Shown here: positions 23,041-36,506 of the stretch, piece after piece
Layout of the letters: the number at the start of each line of letters is the position of its first letter
Position numbering within the stretch: the first letter of the stretch is position 1
From: Quillaja saponaria
Taxonomy: Eukaryota > Streptophyta > Magnoliopsida > Fabales > Quillajaceae
Reading direction: 5' to 3'
Assembly (NCBI GenBank): GCA_029379385.1
Contig: CM055613.1
Span: 13,286,001 to 13,350,000 of the forward strand
DNA length: 64,000 nucleotides
Translations under genes and position numbers: made by a program
The notes under the pieces: model-generated
What the model was told of the DNA's origin: nothing
What the model saw: the letters and a program-made list of their open reading frames with translations, nothing else
Database searches by the model: none

Positions 23041-26000
23041 ATGGCATTCATAACTAAAGATAAAATGGGTTGTTCTTTCCATAATCACCCTTTCTATGGC
23101 ATCTATTGTTATTCACCTTTCTGTTGGGAAGTTTTGGACTTTCAATCTGGAGCACTACAATGCAATGACTGGTTTTCGTTTAGATTTTTCTTCAATGATA
23201 GGGAGGCAGGTGGGTTCGGTTTTAAAGTGTGTGTACTGCACATATATTTTGATGCAATTTGTGAGTATGGATTTAGTTATTGTTAACTTTAACTGCTTGC
23301 GACATTACAGGGTGTAAAGAGTAAGAAGCTCTGGAGTGTTGTGAAACCTTTAGAATCATTGCAGCCTTATGCCAACCCTAGAAGCAACTATTCTGGTAAC
23401 AATGTTACTTATGGTACATTTGTGCTTTTATAATTCAGCTTCTGATATTTCTGATTGTAGTCAAATAGGACACTTTAATGATGTTTCTCGGGTTGCTTCA
23501 TTCCTTACAAAGTTTTCTCTTCCTTTTTACTATTTTTTCCTTATATATGTATTTATGTCTATTTGTATGTCAATTGAACGTGCATTTATATGAGTATATC
23601 TATTTATATATGTATGTAACTGGGAATGATAGAAGTTGTTGCATACTTTTGAATGTATTAATTGAGTCTTCTAAATGAGGAGTGCCAACTAGTTTCTGAT
23701 TGTGTAGCCAGCCCCAATCAATTGGGATTAAGTCTTGTTAGTTGTTTTGAGAACTGCAATGATAATACAAATGCAATTTTGTCCTGATTCCTGACAAACT
23801 TTAATGTAATCTTTGATATACTCATCAATATTTCTTTGTTTGTTCCATATTTTTCAACTTCGTTTGTCAATATCATGAGCCTGTATAGTGCTTAAGCATA
23901 CATTTCAACACATTAATTTTTCTTTGGTTTACAGTTCCAATTGAACAGAACAACGGTTTCATATATGCGAAAGTTTTTGGCGGATTTTCAAAGATAAGAT
24001 CTTCGGTATGATTCATCATATGTTTAAAACTCATCTATTGATTTTTCAACGGAAAGCTAACTACGAGTTTTCAATTTTATAGATCTGTGATCTGGTGGCC
24101 ATTTCCAGGCTTCTAAACGCTACTCTTGTCATTCCAGAAATTCAAGAAAGTATTCGGTCAAAAGGAATCAGGTATACTGTGCAAGATTTTTGAACACCTG
24201 TTTAATGTCTGCTACTTTATGCTATCCCTATGAGTGTCTTAGATATTCTTTTTGAATTTCATTCAGCCACAAATTCAAGAGTTTTTCCTATCTCTACAAT
24301 GAGGAGCAGTTCATAGCATATCTAAAAAATGATGTAGTCATTGTGAAGACCCTGCCTGATAATTTGAAAGTTGCTAGAAAAAGAAATGAATTTCCTACAT
24401 TTAGGCCCAAAAGTTCAGCTTCTCCAAACTTTTATATTAAAGAAATTCTGCCAAAGCTAAAGAAGGCAAAGGTTATCGGCTTGATCATAACTGATGGAGG
24501 ATGTTTGCAGGTATTTTCATATTTTTGTAATTGACAACTGTAGTTTGCTTTTACCTTTCCTTGTTGATCCCTGACGAAACAGGTAGTTGATAGTTGTGTT
24601 TTTACTCTGATTTAGTTCTGTTATCAACATTTCTAAATTGGAGTTATCAAATGTCAAAACAACAAGTGATAAAGTTAGTAGGTTTTTAAATAATCCATGT
24701 TAAATTGTTGTCATTGTCTATAATGGGTCTGTTTGGTTAAACTATATGTAAAAGCACTACAAGTAAAAGTTCTTTCAAGTAGAGCTATTTTAGAAGTGTT
24801 GTACAAAAAGCTGAAAAAGTGTTTGGATTAGTTAATGTAGAAGTGTTGTGAGATATAAAAAGTTGTTTGTATATTTAAATAAAAAGAGATATTGAGTATT
24901 GAAATTACTAGAAATGGTTTGTTTGATTTTTGCAACAAGTTGTTTCAAAAATATTTTTATATAATTAGTTTTGGTATTTAAACAATGAAAATATATATTT
25001 ACTTTATTTTTATTTTTTTAAATAATGATAGCATGTATTTCTTTTTGTTGATTTAAGAGATTTTGATTCTGTACATAAATTAGAATAAGGGTATATGTTG
25101 AAATATGACAAATATTGTTAGTATATTTGTTTAAATCAAAAAATTATTATAATTTATTTGAGCTTCTTTTTTTCTATTTGGAAAAGCACCAATTTCTAAC
25201 TTATCTTTCAAGACTCTAAAAGCCCAAAAATATTATTCGGTAAAGCTCAAAAATGAAAACCTCTATTACCAAACAACTATGGGTAAAAGTTTAAGACCAA
25301 AAACTGTTTTAAAAGCTAAACCAAACAGTGGCAATGTTAAATATTAAAGTCCAAAGATTTCTAGTTGCCTCTACTATTGCCAGGTGGGCTCACTGTGGAA
25401 TGCATGTAAATTAAAATTGTGCACATTTATGGTACATTTTGACTTTGAAAAATACATGGAAAAAGGGAGACATAGTGGAACTGCTTATATAAAGTACATC
25501 AGTTCTTGAACATTTTTTCATAAATTTTTTTTCTCTTCACTTTTTCTGTTAACTACTTTTCATTGCTTTTTCCTAGATCTAAATGCTACCTTAATCATTA
25601 GTTTTACTTTTCCAAGACCATGTTTTTCTAGTGTAATTTGTTAGATACTAGAAAAAGTTCATACTTTCATTAGAAAAAATATCATGGCTTCCCACGGTGA
25701 AAGCTTGGACACCAAGTTGGTGGGTTCACTTGTTGCCCACTGTCTAAATAAAGGCTCTGTTTTTCACTAGTTGGAGGGGTTCAATGTAGCTGGAGTTTTA
25801 CTATCCAATATCTACTTGTTGTTTGATTGTTCTTTTCTTCTTCTCTGGGGAGGAGGGTGTGGGGGTGGGGGGGTTAATGGCCTTTGTGACCAAGTTGCAT
25901 GTGTCTACTTAATTAACATATCGTTCTCTTTCAGTCATTTCTCCCACCTAGCATGTCCGAGTTTCAGAGGCTTAGATGCAGGGTTGCTTTCCATGCCCTC

Positions 26001-28520
26001 CAGTTTCGGTCAGAAATTCAGATTCTTGGGCACAGGATCGTAGAGAGGTTTGGATATTTTTTCCAGCTTCCTTTCAAATTTCATGAACATTGGAAAATGC
26101 TGGCATATATGATTTACTTTTTAATTTTTGCACCAAAAACGTGCGTTTTATGCTTTTGATGTACGTGAAGGCCTGTATTTCTATGATTAAGAAACTAAAA
26201 AAGGAAATTATGTGAAAACTGTGGGCTTTTGACTGACCGCTAGAATTTTATAGAGTTCTCTTTGTGCTAGTCCTCCTGCAGTTGATGAATGGGAGTTTTC
26301 TTTGTCTTTTTAAAGGTTACGAGCATGGGGGCAGCCCTTCCTAGTATTCCATCCTGGCTTGGTGAGAGACACCTTGGCTTATAACGGCTGTGCTGAACTG
26401 TTTCAGGTAATCAATTGTTTAAGAACCAATGAAGCTACAACTCTTCTCCTCAGTTGGGCTGTATATGTTACCTCCAATTTTCTATTAAAAAAAAAAAAAA
26501 TACTCCATGGGACTTTGCAAAAATCATATTTCACTACAATTAGGTAATCAATTCACTGCATTTCTCATATTTTCCTGTTTATCTTGTTACCATGGTACTT
26601 TTTGTAGGATGTCCACACTGAACTAATACAGTTTCGGAGGGCACAAATGATTAAGCAAGGAATTGTTAAAGAGGAACTGAGTGTAGATTCCCACATGCGT
26701 AAAGAAAATGGTTCTTGCCCTCTCATGCCTGAAGAGGTACATTACTTCATAAGGATTATCCTCCAAGTTCATTATGTTGAGTGGGGTTTGGATTTCTTGA
26801 TGCAAATTTTTATAGTTGACAGTGCATTGCATTTTATCATAAAGAGTTTCTTTGTCTTGAAAATAATTTATTTTGGAATTCATATCTTAAAATGCATTAT
26901 CTCAATCAAATTTCTTTTCATAGTAAATGTCTGGATTACATTGAGGAATGGACAAATTCCATTTATGATGTTTTTCTTTCATAAGCTTGTAATTTATCTC
27001 CATCAAGCTCATTATTTTATTGCAAATGTTGCAGGTTGGCATTCTCCTTCGAGCAATGGGTTATCCTCCTAAGACAATCATTTACCAGGCTGGTTCAGAA
27101 AATTTTGGAGGTCAACGTGTTTTGAACCCTCTGCGTGCCATGTTTGCCAACTTGGTGGACCTTACTTCCTTGTGCAGCAAGAAAGAGTTGTTTGACTTGG
27201 TTGGACCTGAAACACCTCTTCCGGAAGATCTATTTGTATCTCCTCCTGCTAAAAGTGAGCAAGAGCTTAAAGAAGAATGGAAGAGAGCTGGTCCCCGTCC
27301 TCGTCCTCTTCCTCCACCTCCAGATAGACCTATTTATCGACATGAAAAAGAAGGTTGGTATGGTTGGATCACTGAGACTGAAACAGAACCAGATCCTTCA
27401 CCAATGGATCTGAGGATGCAAGCACACAGGTTGCTTTGGGATGCTCTTGATTATATTGTCTCTGTGGAATCAGATGCATTCTTTCCTGGGTTTAACAATG
27501 ATGGTAGTGGATGGCCAGATTTCTCAAGTCTGGTCATGGGACAGCGATTGTATGAGGTTGCTTCTTCTAGAACATACCGACCAGACAGGTAGATGCACTT
27601 GGCACTATGTCATGTTTTTTAAAGGGTTGGAAAATGATATAAATTTCAATTTCCTTCTGAAATTTATTGCTTAGTTACTATTAACCAGTAGCAAGTACTA
27701 GGTTGGCAGGTTGATTTATTTATTTTTTTTAAACACGGTCAAGTATCTATAAAGGCTTCTTTTTTAAAAAAATTCTCTTGGGGTTGGGGTAGGGAACATT
27801 AGTGATACTAGCTGTTTTCCCTTCTAAAAGTAGTTGGTTTTGCATTCAGTTGACTTTTTATACCAGATATCTGCACTGAAAAGAATAAGCACAGGGTTTT
27901 TTTTCCTATTCTTCATAGCATGCCAATTCTTTGTAGATCGTGATTCTCCTTTGATCACTACTCGAGAAATAGTAAGTTATTAATCAAATGGATAACCTGG
28001 AAGAGATCTGAATAGATGCTTCCTAAAATCAATGTTCTATTCTGACACTTGTCTGTTTAACAGGAAGGTTGTTGCAGAACTTTTCAACATTACCCGTGAA
28101 CATATGTACCATCCCGGACATAATTGGACAGCTTTGTTAAAGGAACATCTGAATAAAAGCTGGAGCGAGGAGGGCCTTATAAGGCAATCTCTTTTGTCAA
28201 AACCAGCATCTTTCCTTTCACACCCACTTCCGGAATGCTCTTGTAGATTAGCTTCTCCGGAGGTCCCAACTCCTGTAAAAGGCAAAGATGGGAGATTTTT
28301 ATATGGAGATGAAGAAGAGTGCCCGAAATGGATGCAGCATGGTAAAGAAGCAGGTTCCTTGAGTTTTCCTGGGGAAGAAGGGGCTAAATTGGAGGACAAT
28401 GAATTGCTAGAATATGAAAGTGATGATTTGGTTAATGGATCTGAATTTGATGATAGCGGTGGCAAAACCAATGCGACTCTGATTTGGGATCAAGATGAAG
28501 AAATGGATCCAAATGACTAA
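23041..28520 (+). CDS. O-fucosyltransferase family protein (EDA30-like)
   Basis: Plant GDP-fucose protein O-fucosyltransferase-like type II membrane protein of the secretory pathway; best recalled relative is Arabidopsis EDA30. Exons: 23041-23209, 23311-23395, 23935-24005, 24083-24171, 24267-24510, 25935-26047, 26316-26406, 26608-26736, 27035-27588 and 28064-28520; 666 aa after discounting one base. Visible: N-terminal signal anchor (KIKWVVLSIITLSMASIVI), the NNGFIYAKVFGGFSKIRSS and ICDLVAISRLLNATLVIPE block that opens the GT domain, FLVFHPGLVRDTLAYNGC, VGILLRAMGYPPKTIIYQAG, SDAFFPGFNNDGSGWPDFS, and an acidic tail ending DEEMDPND. Start: AAGATGGCA context, upstream of the anchor. Oddity: AAA rather than AA at 23056-23058 shifts frame at codon 6; otherwise the next in-frame ATG is 23096, inside the anchor. 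A MITE lies in the intron before 25935. EDA30 orthology is likely, not proven. Confidence 0.9.
24725..25332. mobile_element. hAT-like MITE in an O-fucosyltransferase intron
   Basis: About 608 bp bounded by CTGTTTGGTTAAAC and, inverted, GCTAAACCAAACAG, within the large intron between 24510 and 25935. The AT-rich interior includes internal self-complementary stretches (AAAAGCTGAAAAAGTG / AAAAGCTCAAAAATG) and no coding. No certain target duplication. Confidence 0.6.
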
Positions 28521-29967
28521 TCTGGGTATAAATAGTCATACTTCCTTTTACTTGTTATTGGAACATTCAATTTTTGGCAATTTCTTTCAGGATGGAGAGA
28601 TAGAGGAGACATAGCAATACACCACACCTCATGGTTCCATCTTGGCTCATTGAGGAAAATAGGTATCCAAGAACATTCCTTTGGTATATCTGGATTATTC
28701 TGCACCGGCAAATTTGATATATTTGTTACAAGCAAACCGTTCAATTACCAATCTCTGCTAGGATGGTGCAACCATTGGGGCAAGCTGATCAGCGTCCTGC
28801 AAGGATGAACTGCCTTACTTTTCAGGGCACCTGGAAAGTTGATTTTGTAATTCTTAACACACAACATGACTTACATAGGAAAACATAGGCTGGCCTAAAG
28901 AAGTTTACTATACAAACAAGGAAAACTTTACGAGATCAATAACTCTGTCTTTCCTGGAAAAAAATGATCAAGAATTGCTTCACTTTTATCATCGTTTCCT
29001 TTATTAGCATCTGCAATTCATCGTCACTGTCATTTGTGTTGGATTACTTCTTAGCTGCAGTTCTGTCAAATAGTTTCTGCACTTTGTCCTTGTTCATTCA
29101 GGTTACATCAGAGGACAAACCCATGCTTATAATGATCTTTGTAGAAATAATGCAATTATTTGTAATATTCTCCTTTTAATTTCTTTTTTTATTTTTATAA
29201 AGAATCACAAGATTAATGATTTAAACATTGCATTTCTCCCATGATCATATATTTGGGGTTGAATATCCATCTGTTCAAGTTTTTCCTAATGTTCTTTCAT
29301 AATTTCTCTTTTTAACTATGATGTAATTTGTATGATCCTTAAATTTAAATAGTACATATTATTACTAATTCCGTGATGACACATTATCTCTTAGAAAAAT
29401 TAAAACTCTATTTTATTTATTTATTAGCAAACAAAAATGTAATTTTTATAGGTGTAGCAATTTGTCAGAATTTATTTGAAAAAAGAGGATCCAAATCCAA
29501 ATTCAAGTGACACCTTTGGTGTAATTAACAAGAGTTAGAGTTGTTGTCAGCAAATTAAAAATATAAATAATTTGAACTTCATGAATTTTATAGTTGTTCA
29601 GACTGTTTATTTTTTTAATGATTGGAAGGGTTAAGAAATAAATATTTAATTTTACATAAAAATAGTTATTCACACAGTGAAAAATATTTTTTTTTAATAT
29701 TTTACTACATTGTTTATTTATTTATTAACTTTTATTTTTTGTTATTTTTGATCAATTTTTTTTTCTTCTTTCTTTTTATTAATTCCACGTCGTCCGAGTT
29801 CAAGCTAGTGACTAGATTACAGAGACCGGAGCAATCAACCAAACCCGTTTACCCCTCGGATGTTCTGAATCTGAAATCCACCAAAACCCTAGAATACACT
29901 TTCACACTTCGTGCTCTGATTTAGGGTTTTGAAGGTCACAGAGACGCAGAGAGAGAAGAGGGAATCA
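28521..29967. other. Intergenic: 3' UTR of the O-fucosyltransferase gene and promoter of the splicing-factor gene
   Basis: Tandem genes on the plus strand. Transcribed-looking 3' sequence extends to perhaps 28950; 29180-29790 is AT-rich. From 29790 the sequence becomes GC-richer and leader-like. A telo-box-like TTAGGGTTT is at 29921-29929, 39 bp before the ATG. Nothing else is seen. Confidence 0.5.
29921..29929 (+). promoter_or_regulatory. Telo-box-like motif in the RBM39-like leader
   Basis: TTAGGGTTT (AAACCCTAA inverted) directly in the presumed 5' leader, 39 bp before the start codon. Motif-based only. Confidence 0.35.
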
Positions 29968-32900
29968 ATGGAATTCGACGAGTACGATTATTTGGAGAAG
30001 ACGGTGGAGGAACAAGAAGATCGAGATTCAACGAAGAAGAAGAAGGAAGGGAGCGAGAAAAGCGAAAGGGCTTACAGGAAGCGTGAGGTCGATGAGGATG
30101 TTGATGGTGAAGACAGGAAGAGTAAGAGGTCGAGAGGAGATGACGACCGCGAGCGGGACCGCTCTGGTCGTGAGAAGGACCGGCATAGGAGTGTAAGAGA
30201 TAGAGATGGGGATAGAGAAAGAGAACGAGACCGGGAGAGGAGCAGCAGAGAGAAGGATAGGGAGAGAGACAGAGAGAAAAGGGATAAAGAGAAGGAGAGG
30301 GAAAAGAGGGAGAGAGATAAAGAGAGGGAAAGAGAACGGGAGAGAAGGGAAAAGGAGAGGGAGGAGAAAGAAAGGTCCAGGAGAAGCAGAAGTCGGTCTG
30401 ATCGGGATAGAGAGCGAGACAGAGAACTGGAGATGAGAGATAACAACAGGTAATTGCTTAACTATTCCTCCTTCCTCTTACTCCTGTTAGTTTGTAACTA
30501 TAATCGTACTTGTTAGTGCTATTGGGAACATATTCCGTTTAAAAGGCCTCTATTAAATATTTACTGTGTGCGGTGAGCTGAGAAGCAAATTCAACTACAT
30601 GGGCTAAATTGACCAAATGGTTATTGAGCTGCTTATTGTTTCTTCAATTCTGTTGCTTCACTCAATATTTGGCATAATTGTTTTCTACCTAGGCTGATGT
30701 AATGTGTGTGCAGTTTTTTATAATTAATTTATATTCAAACAGAACTTTTCCTTTCCCATTTTGCTCATGGTTGGATGTTATTTGAACGGTAGGAAATTTA
30801 GAGATAAGAAAGAAGCAGTGGAGCCTGAGGCAGATCCAGAAAGGGATCAAAGAACTGTTTTTGCATACCAGGTAAATGGATTGGCCTTCTAACTCCACAT
30901 GTTTTAAATGTGTTAATGGGAGGCCTTTTCAATTTCTTGGCAACCATTTCTGATTACAATTGCTCTCCTTGTCATGATTTTGGTGACTGCAGATGCCTCT
31001 GAAGGCAACTGAGAGAGATGCTTATGAGTTCTTCTCAAAAGCGGGGAAGGTGAGTTTCTTTTCATTTCTTATTTATGAGCAACCACAGTATAGCAGGCCG
31101 CTTTCTCTTTGTTGTTACTGTCAGATTATTTTTATGTTATTCCTTCATCTTGGCTATCATATTCCATGGTTAAGGGTTTTATGTTTTTAATTTTTGTCTG
31201 AGAACGATGACAATATTATTGTCTGGAGCGTTGTTTCAAGTGTCATAAATGCATGTTATTGAGAAACATTTGGTTCATGTTGCAGTAAATCCTCCTCTGC
31301 CTTCAGTTTCAGCTTTCAAGTAATATAATGAACATTCTGTAAATTGGGGGTGAGTGAATAAGTACATGAGTTTTGTGATGATCTTCTGAACAACACAAAA
31401 TTAGTTATTGCAACTTAGCGTGAATGTCCTGGATCACCCACAATCTTTTCTCATGAATTTTTAATTAATCATATGTTCTAATCTTAACCCTTTTCAGGTG
31501 AGGGATGTTCGGCTGATCATGGATAGGAACTCAAGACGGTCAAAAGGAGTTGGGTATGTCCATTTTTGTGAAACAATAGAACATTTAAATGCTGCTATTG
31601 TAGTGTTAGGATATTAGTCTCCATGAATCTTGTTTAACTGTATTCTTAAATGAACTAGCAATGCGATAATGATGAGGGATGATGGGAATACCTTGCACTC
31701 ATGTTTAATCAATTCATGCTGCGTCCCCAAGGTAGATGACATAATCCTAGTTCTTTTTTGGTCTTTCTTCCTCTACGTTCTTCGCACAGTAAGGATGCCA
31801 TTCTTATGCAGATGAAGCTTTCTGTTTATAGTCCTGCCTTTATGATCAGAAGTCACTGAAGCAACCATTTGGAGTTTAATTTTGATACACTTTTCTTAAT
31901 GAGCAACCTGGACAAGCAGGGACTTCTTTGATTTATTACTTAAATATGTTCATTATTCATTTTACTTAGTTTGTTTTGAGGAAGGAGGGCGGAGGGAAGG
32001 AGCTTCAATGACTTTCCTTCCATCTGATCTCATTTAGTTTGAGGAATTAATTGATTTATGACTTGCCCTATTAGACCAACTTTTAGTTGGAGTGTCCCCA
32101 TCAAGTCTATTAATCTTAGACGCACATTAATGTTCATGAAGTGGAGGTGAGAATATGTGAGCTTCTTTGTTACTTCTTATTCTGAATGGTTTTTTGGTTC
32201 TCACAGTTCTCCTGTGGTCTTGTACTTCTTTGATTGCTTTCTCGTGCAATATATGTTTTAGCTATTTTTCCTTTTACTATGATGGGCTAACATTTTCTTT
32301 ATATGAGTCAGATTCATCAAAAGAAACTGAGCTTGAGCTGTCTGCACTAGAGTTTTTGTTTCCCTGCATCTCTTTGCTGTATGCTTTGTAAGTTTGGGTT
32401 GCTACCAATTTATCTCATATGTCCTAAAAACTTATTGGAAGTTCTTGATGAAACTGCAGCTACATTGAATTTTATGATGCCATGTCTGTGCCAATGGCCA
32501 TTGCTCTTTCCGGCCAACTTCTTCTTGGACAACCCGTAATGGTAAAACCTTCTGAGGCAGAAAAGAATCTTGTTCAGTCTACTGCTTCCACTGGGGCATC
32601 AGGTGGCCTTGCAGGACCATATGGAGCAGGTGATAGAAAACTCTATGTGGGGAACCTTCACTTCAATATGACTGAAACTCAGCTTAGAGAGGTATTTTGA
32701 TTAACTAATTCTATTTAGATTTATTTAATTTCTTTTTGCTATGAACTGTACTTGTTAGCATTCTTTTAAGTTACTTTTTTGGCTATTGGATTTATTGGAT
32801 CGAATATGGTATATAAACTATCATTATAGGAGAAAAAAATGTGTGGCAAACATTAGTAATTTGCTTTTTTTTTTTGAAAATAAAAGCTATTAGCTAAATA

Positions 32901-35329
32901 ACAATGTTGATACTGTTGGCAGATTGTAGCTCAAAATTGTTTTTTACTTTTGGTTATTGTGGTGATGACTTTTTATAACATCTTCACTATGATTTGTTTA
33001 GATTTTTGAACCTTTTGGTCCTGTGGAGCTTGTGCAACTGCCTCTTGACCTGGAGACAGGACATTGCAAGGGTTTTGGGTTTGTTCAAGTTAGTAACTAC
33101 CTCGTTAACTTTGCAATACTTTGTTTCTGATCATTATGTTATTTGATATATATGTATATCACCTCATTTGTTTTTATCTTTATACAGTTTTCGCATATTG
33201 AACATGCCAAGGCAGCACAGAGTTTGAACGGGAAGTTGGAGATTGCCGGTAGAATTATCAAGGTAGAATAGCTTTTGTATAGTGGATAATATTGTCTTAT
33301 TTTCAGCTGTCGTCATTATATTACAATTGCTCCCAATCTTCATCATTGGGAACATCTAAGTATATTTGGGATTGATAACCTTAATTATGTATTCAGGTTT
33401 CATCAGTCACTGATCATGTTGGGAGTCAAGATATTACTTCCAAATCTGCAGATTTTGATGATGATGAGGGTGGTTTGGTGAGTTTAAATATTATTACTTA
33501 TGTGATATTGGCACCAGTTATTGAAATCTAAGATACCTTTTTGTGTATATGTTTATTGTTGCCTTAGTAAAAAATTGTTTTTTCTTGGGAAGGGGGTCGG
33601 AGGGAGGGTCCTCATTCTGATGGTAATTAGAGGCTTGATTGGCAGAAGTTTCATGTGTGAGGTGTTTTCAATTGACTTACCAACCCCCTCCCTTCCTTTC
33701 CTATCTGAAATGGATGAATGGGGAAAACATAAAATGGATCTTGGACCTTGGGGAAAATGGTGGACAGAAGTGGCGAACCTAATATGGAAATGTACGTACC
33801 TTGTTGGATTTTAATAGGATTGGAGAATAGGGAAACTTGATGCATGGTCCCATTAACTGAACTAGCTCATAACTATTATTATATACATTCTGCAATGCAA
33901 GAAGCTAGATGTATCTCTTCTAGTTTCTTCTCCTTTCCTATAGGGTATTGATAGTTGGATGTGAGGCCCCAACTGGTTATCTATCCGCTGCCTTACTCCA
34001 TCTCCTCATTCTGATTGCCTTTGTCCTGTTCTTATAACCTTAACCGTTTCTGCACACATGCCCCTTTTCACTCACTTCTCTTCTGGTGTTATTTCCGCAT
34101 TGGAGCATGCTCTCCCTCTCTCAACTCTTTTTAAGGGATTGGGTGTGTGTTGGGGAGCAGGACTGAGAACATGTAGTGTTAAGAATGAGTTCTTCTCTTA
34201 AGTATTTTCTTTTTATGCAGTCTCTAAATGCTCAGTCAAGAGCAATGCTTATGAAGAAGCTGGATCGCTCTGGAATCGCCTCAAGGTTTGTATACAAGCT
34301 TTTCTTTTCTTTTCTTTTATACAGGTAACTTGGTCATAAACTCAAGACAGATTTCTGTTTTACAGCATTGCAGGGTCTATTGGTGGACCCATGCTTAATG
34401 GGTCAGCTCCTACTCCACAAGCTATTAGCTTGCCTATTGGTGGCCAACCTGTACTCTCAACGCCTGCCCTCCCAACACAAATGATACCCAATCAAGCTGC
34501 AGAGCCTGTTGGAACCCCCAGCGAGTGTTTACTGTTGAAGAATATGTTTGATCCGACCACGGAGGTCTGTGGTTTATTCTTGCTCCATTTTCTGCTCCTT
34601 TTACAAAGTTCTGATTCTAATATTTTAATTCAGACGGAACCAGATTTTGATATGGATATTAAAGAGGACGTAGAAGAAGAATGTTCTAAGTATGGCCGAG
34701 TGAAGCATATTTATGTGGACAAGTAAGTATATAAATGTTTCCAGATTCATGAATTATCATGAATGTCTTGGCGTTGTGTTTTTCCTGAGTGGTTTGTTTT
34801 GCATACAGACATAGTGCTGGTTTTGTGTATCTGCAATTTGATACAGTGGAGGGAGCTAGTGCTGCTCAGCGTGCAATGCACATGAGATGGTTTGCTCGAA
34901 AATTGATTTCAGCCTTGTTCTTGGTAATGCATTTTTATTATCTTTTGGCTGAAGGTTGTAATTTTTACTTAGGTTACTACTGTTTCTTCCCTTGCTCGTG
35001 TGTCTTATAGGTTCTTAATTTTCTTTCCTCAAAATTGATTTGGAAGCTTCATATTTGATAATTGGCGTCAGTCCACTGGGTTTTAGCTCCTTCATTCCTT
35101 CTCCTGAATGTTGGGGATCTTATTTTTTATTTTGTGAATAGTAATGCATCTGCTTGACTTTATCCTGTGAACTAAAAAACCCGTGACCCTTCTAATGCTT
35201 TGATCAACATAAGTCAAGCAAGGATTGGATGTCATTTTAACCAGCCTTTATATGAAGTTCCTCAAGATGGTTGTTTCTGTCTTGCAGCATCCGCAAGTAT
35301 ATGAAGCCAAGTTCAAAGGTGGAGCTTGA
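29968..35329 (+). CDS. RBM39/CAPER-like splicing factor (CC1-like) with RS domain, two RRMs and a UHM
   Basis: Nuclear spliceosome-associated factor of the RBM39/HCC1 family; relatives bridge U2AF/SF3b1 at the 3' splice site. Exons: 29968-30449, 30793-30871, 30993-31049, 31498-31553, 32460-32691, 33002-33088, 33188-33262, 33397-33477, 34221-34285, 34366-34564, 34634-34722, 34809-34923 and 35288-35329; 552 aa, all phases intact. Order: N-terminal RS-like domain of RD/RE/KE repeats (to ~160); RRM1 (RTVFAYQM.., RNP1 SKGVGYIEF); RRM2 (RNP2 LYVGNL, RNP1 KGFGFVQF); acidic linker (DFDDDEGG); C-terminal UHM with SAGFVYLQF and the R-x-F motif RWF, ending EAKFKGGA. Start: AATCAATGGAATTC; the frame is open further 5' but without an ATG. 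The purine-rich exon 1 yields a long meaningless antisense frame. Confidence 0.95.
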
Positions 35330-36506
35330 AGTGCCAACTGCATTTTATCGTGAAGGTGTCAATTTGGAGACTCCGTCATGAGATACAATTAAATATTTTG
35401 GTCCATGTTTGTATTAGATGTATGGTGGATATCTTCATACCTTGTGTACTCATATGGTAATTTGTCAGAAACCAAATTGAAGTGGATTAATGTCTAAAGT
35501 TGCAACTCTATCTTAGATGCATTGAACACCCAAAAAGAGCGTAGCAAACAACATAAACCATGGCTCATGGGTTTCGTTAAGACAGTATTAGTTTAGTTGT
35601 ACAAGTTTATATTATTTTTTCAGCAAGCACTGTCTATCTTGTTATTTTGTTGGTACAATGATAAGTCTGTCTGCCTTGTTGGTGCTAACTTTGAATGTCC
35701 TAGTTCAAATGTGAATAGAGATATATGTTCGGGAAATGAAGAATACGTTAAACTTGTTCTTGAATTATTGTCAGTTAACTGAATAATCTTACACAATCAT
35801 TTCAAGCTAAACGATAACAAACATGCTAACCGCTGGCGCTCATGTTTTTCTTTACAAGAATTTCAATGTTATGTACTTGATATATTCCACCTTTCGCACC
35901 AAATTTCTTATATTTGGTCTGGGCACCAAAAAAAAAAAAACTGAAAGGGTGATGAATAAGTAGGCCCATTAAAAAAGCAGAGAGAGAATATTGGGCTCTC
36001 CAAGTATTTAATCATATTACCCATTCAATAACTGTGGCCTTTATAATTTAGTCTGCGGTCTCATCGCCGATAAGACCTCGACTTCATAGCCCTACTTTCA
36101 CTGAACTGATGATATTGGTCAGCCTTAATCCTCTGCTTCGTATATATAATGAGCATTTCCCACACGCAACTCTTTCGGGGCTTAAATTCAAATCAGAAGC
36201 CGAATCCCCACGGAGAGCAGAGATAGAGAGAGAGTCTGAGAGAGTGAGTGGTTGCTGAACTTAGAAGCTTCAGATTCGGTTCCTACGCTTACAGAACGGT
36301 AAATTCCGATTTCTAAACCCTAACGTCCCTGTACTTTCTGTACAAAAATCTTCTTGCTCTGGTTCAGGTCTCCTTTTTGTGATGTTGTTGTTGTGTTACT
36401 GTTTTAGGCTTTCTATTTGGTTGCTGAGAAAAAAATTCTTAAGGTTTATTACTGCTTTTGATTTTGGTATTGGTTTTTCTTTTCTGGTTCTGGCGGCGGG
36501 GAACAG
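35330..36506. other. Intergenic: 3' UTR, promoter and 5'-UTR intron of the Alba gene
   Basis: 35330-35930 is 3'-UTR or spacer of the splicing factor. 36130-36298 looks like a core promoter and leader (TATATATAATGAGC at about 36140; GAGAGAGAGAGTCTGAGAGAG at 36223). A donor at 36299 (ACG/GTAAAT) and the acceptor CAG immediately before the ATG imply a 208-bp intron in the 5' UTR. A telo-box (AAACCCTAA, 36315-36323) lies inside that intron. Confidence 0.55.

Noticed and set aside
26647..27072. 141-residue open frame crossing an intron of the O-fucosyltransferase gene
   Set aside because: It starts in the 26608-26736 exon and reads through intron sequence in a hydrophobic, non-conserved way; the donor at 26737 and acceptor at 27034 are clear.
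28037..28471. 144-residue minus-strand frame
   Set aside because: Antisense shadow of the last O-fucosyltransferase exon.
29929..29967. Upstream in-frame extension of the RBM39-like protein
   Set aside because: The extension has no ATG; the first ATG in frame is at 29968 in good context.
30072..30446. Long Ser/Leu/Arg-rich frame antisense to the RS domain
   Set aside because: Mirror of the purine-rich RD/RE/KE repeat in exon 1 of the RBM39-like gene; low-complexity shadow.
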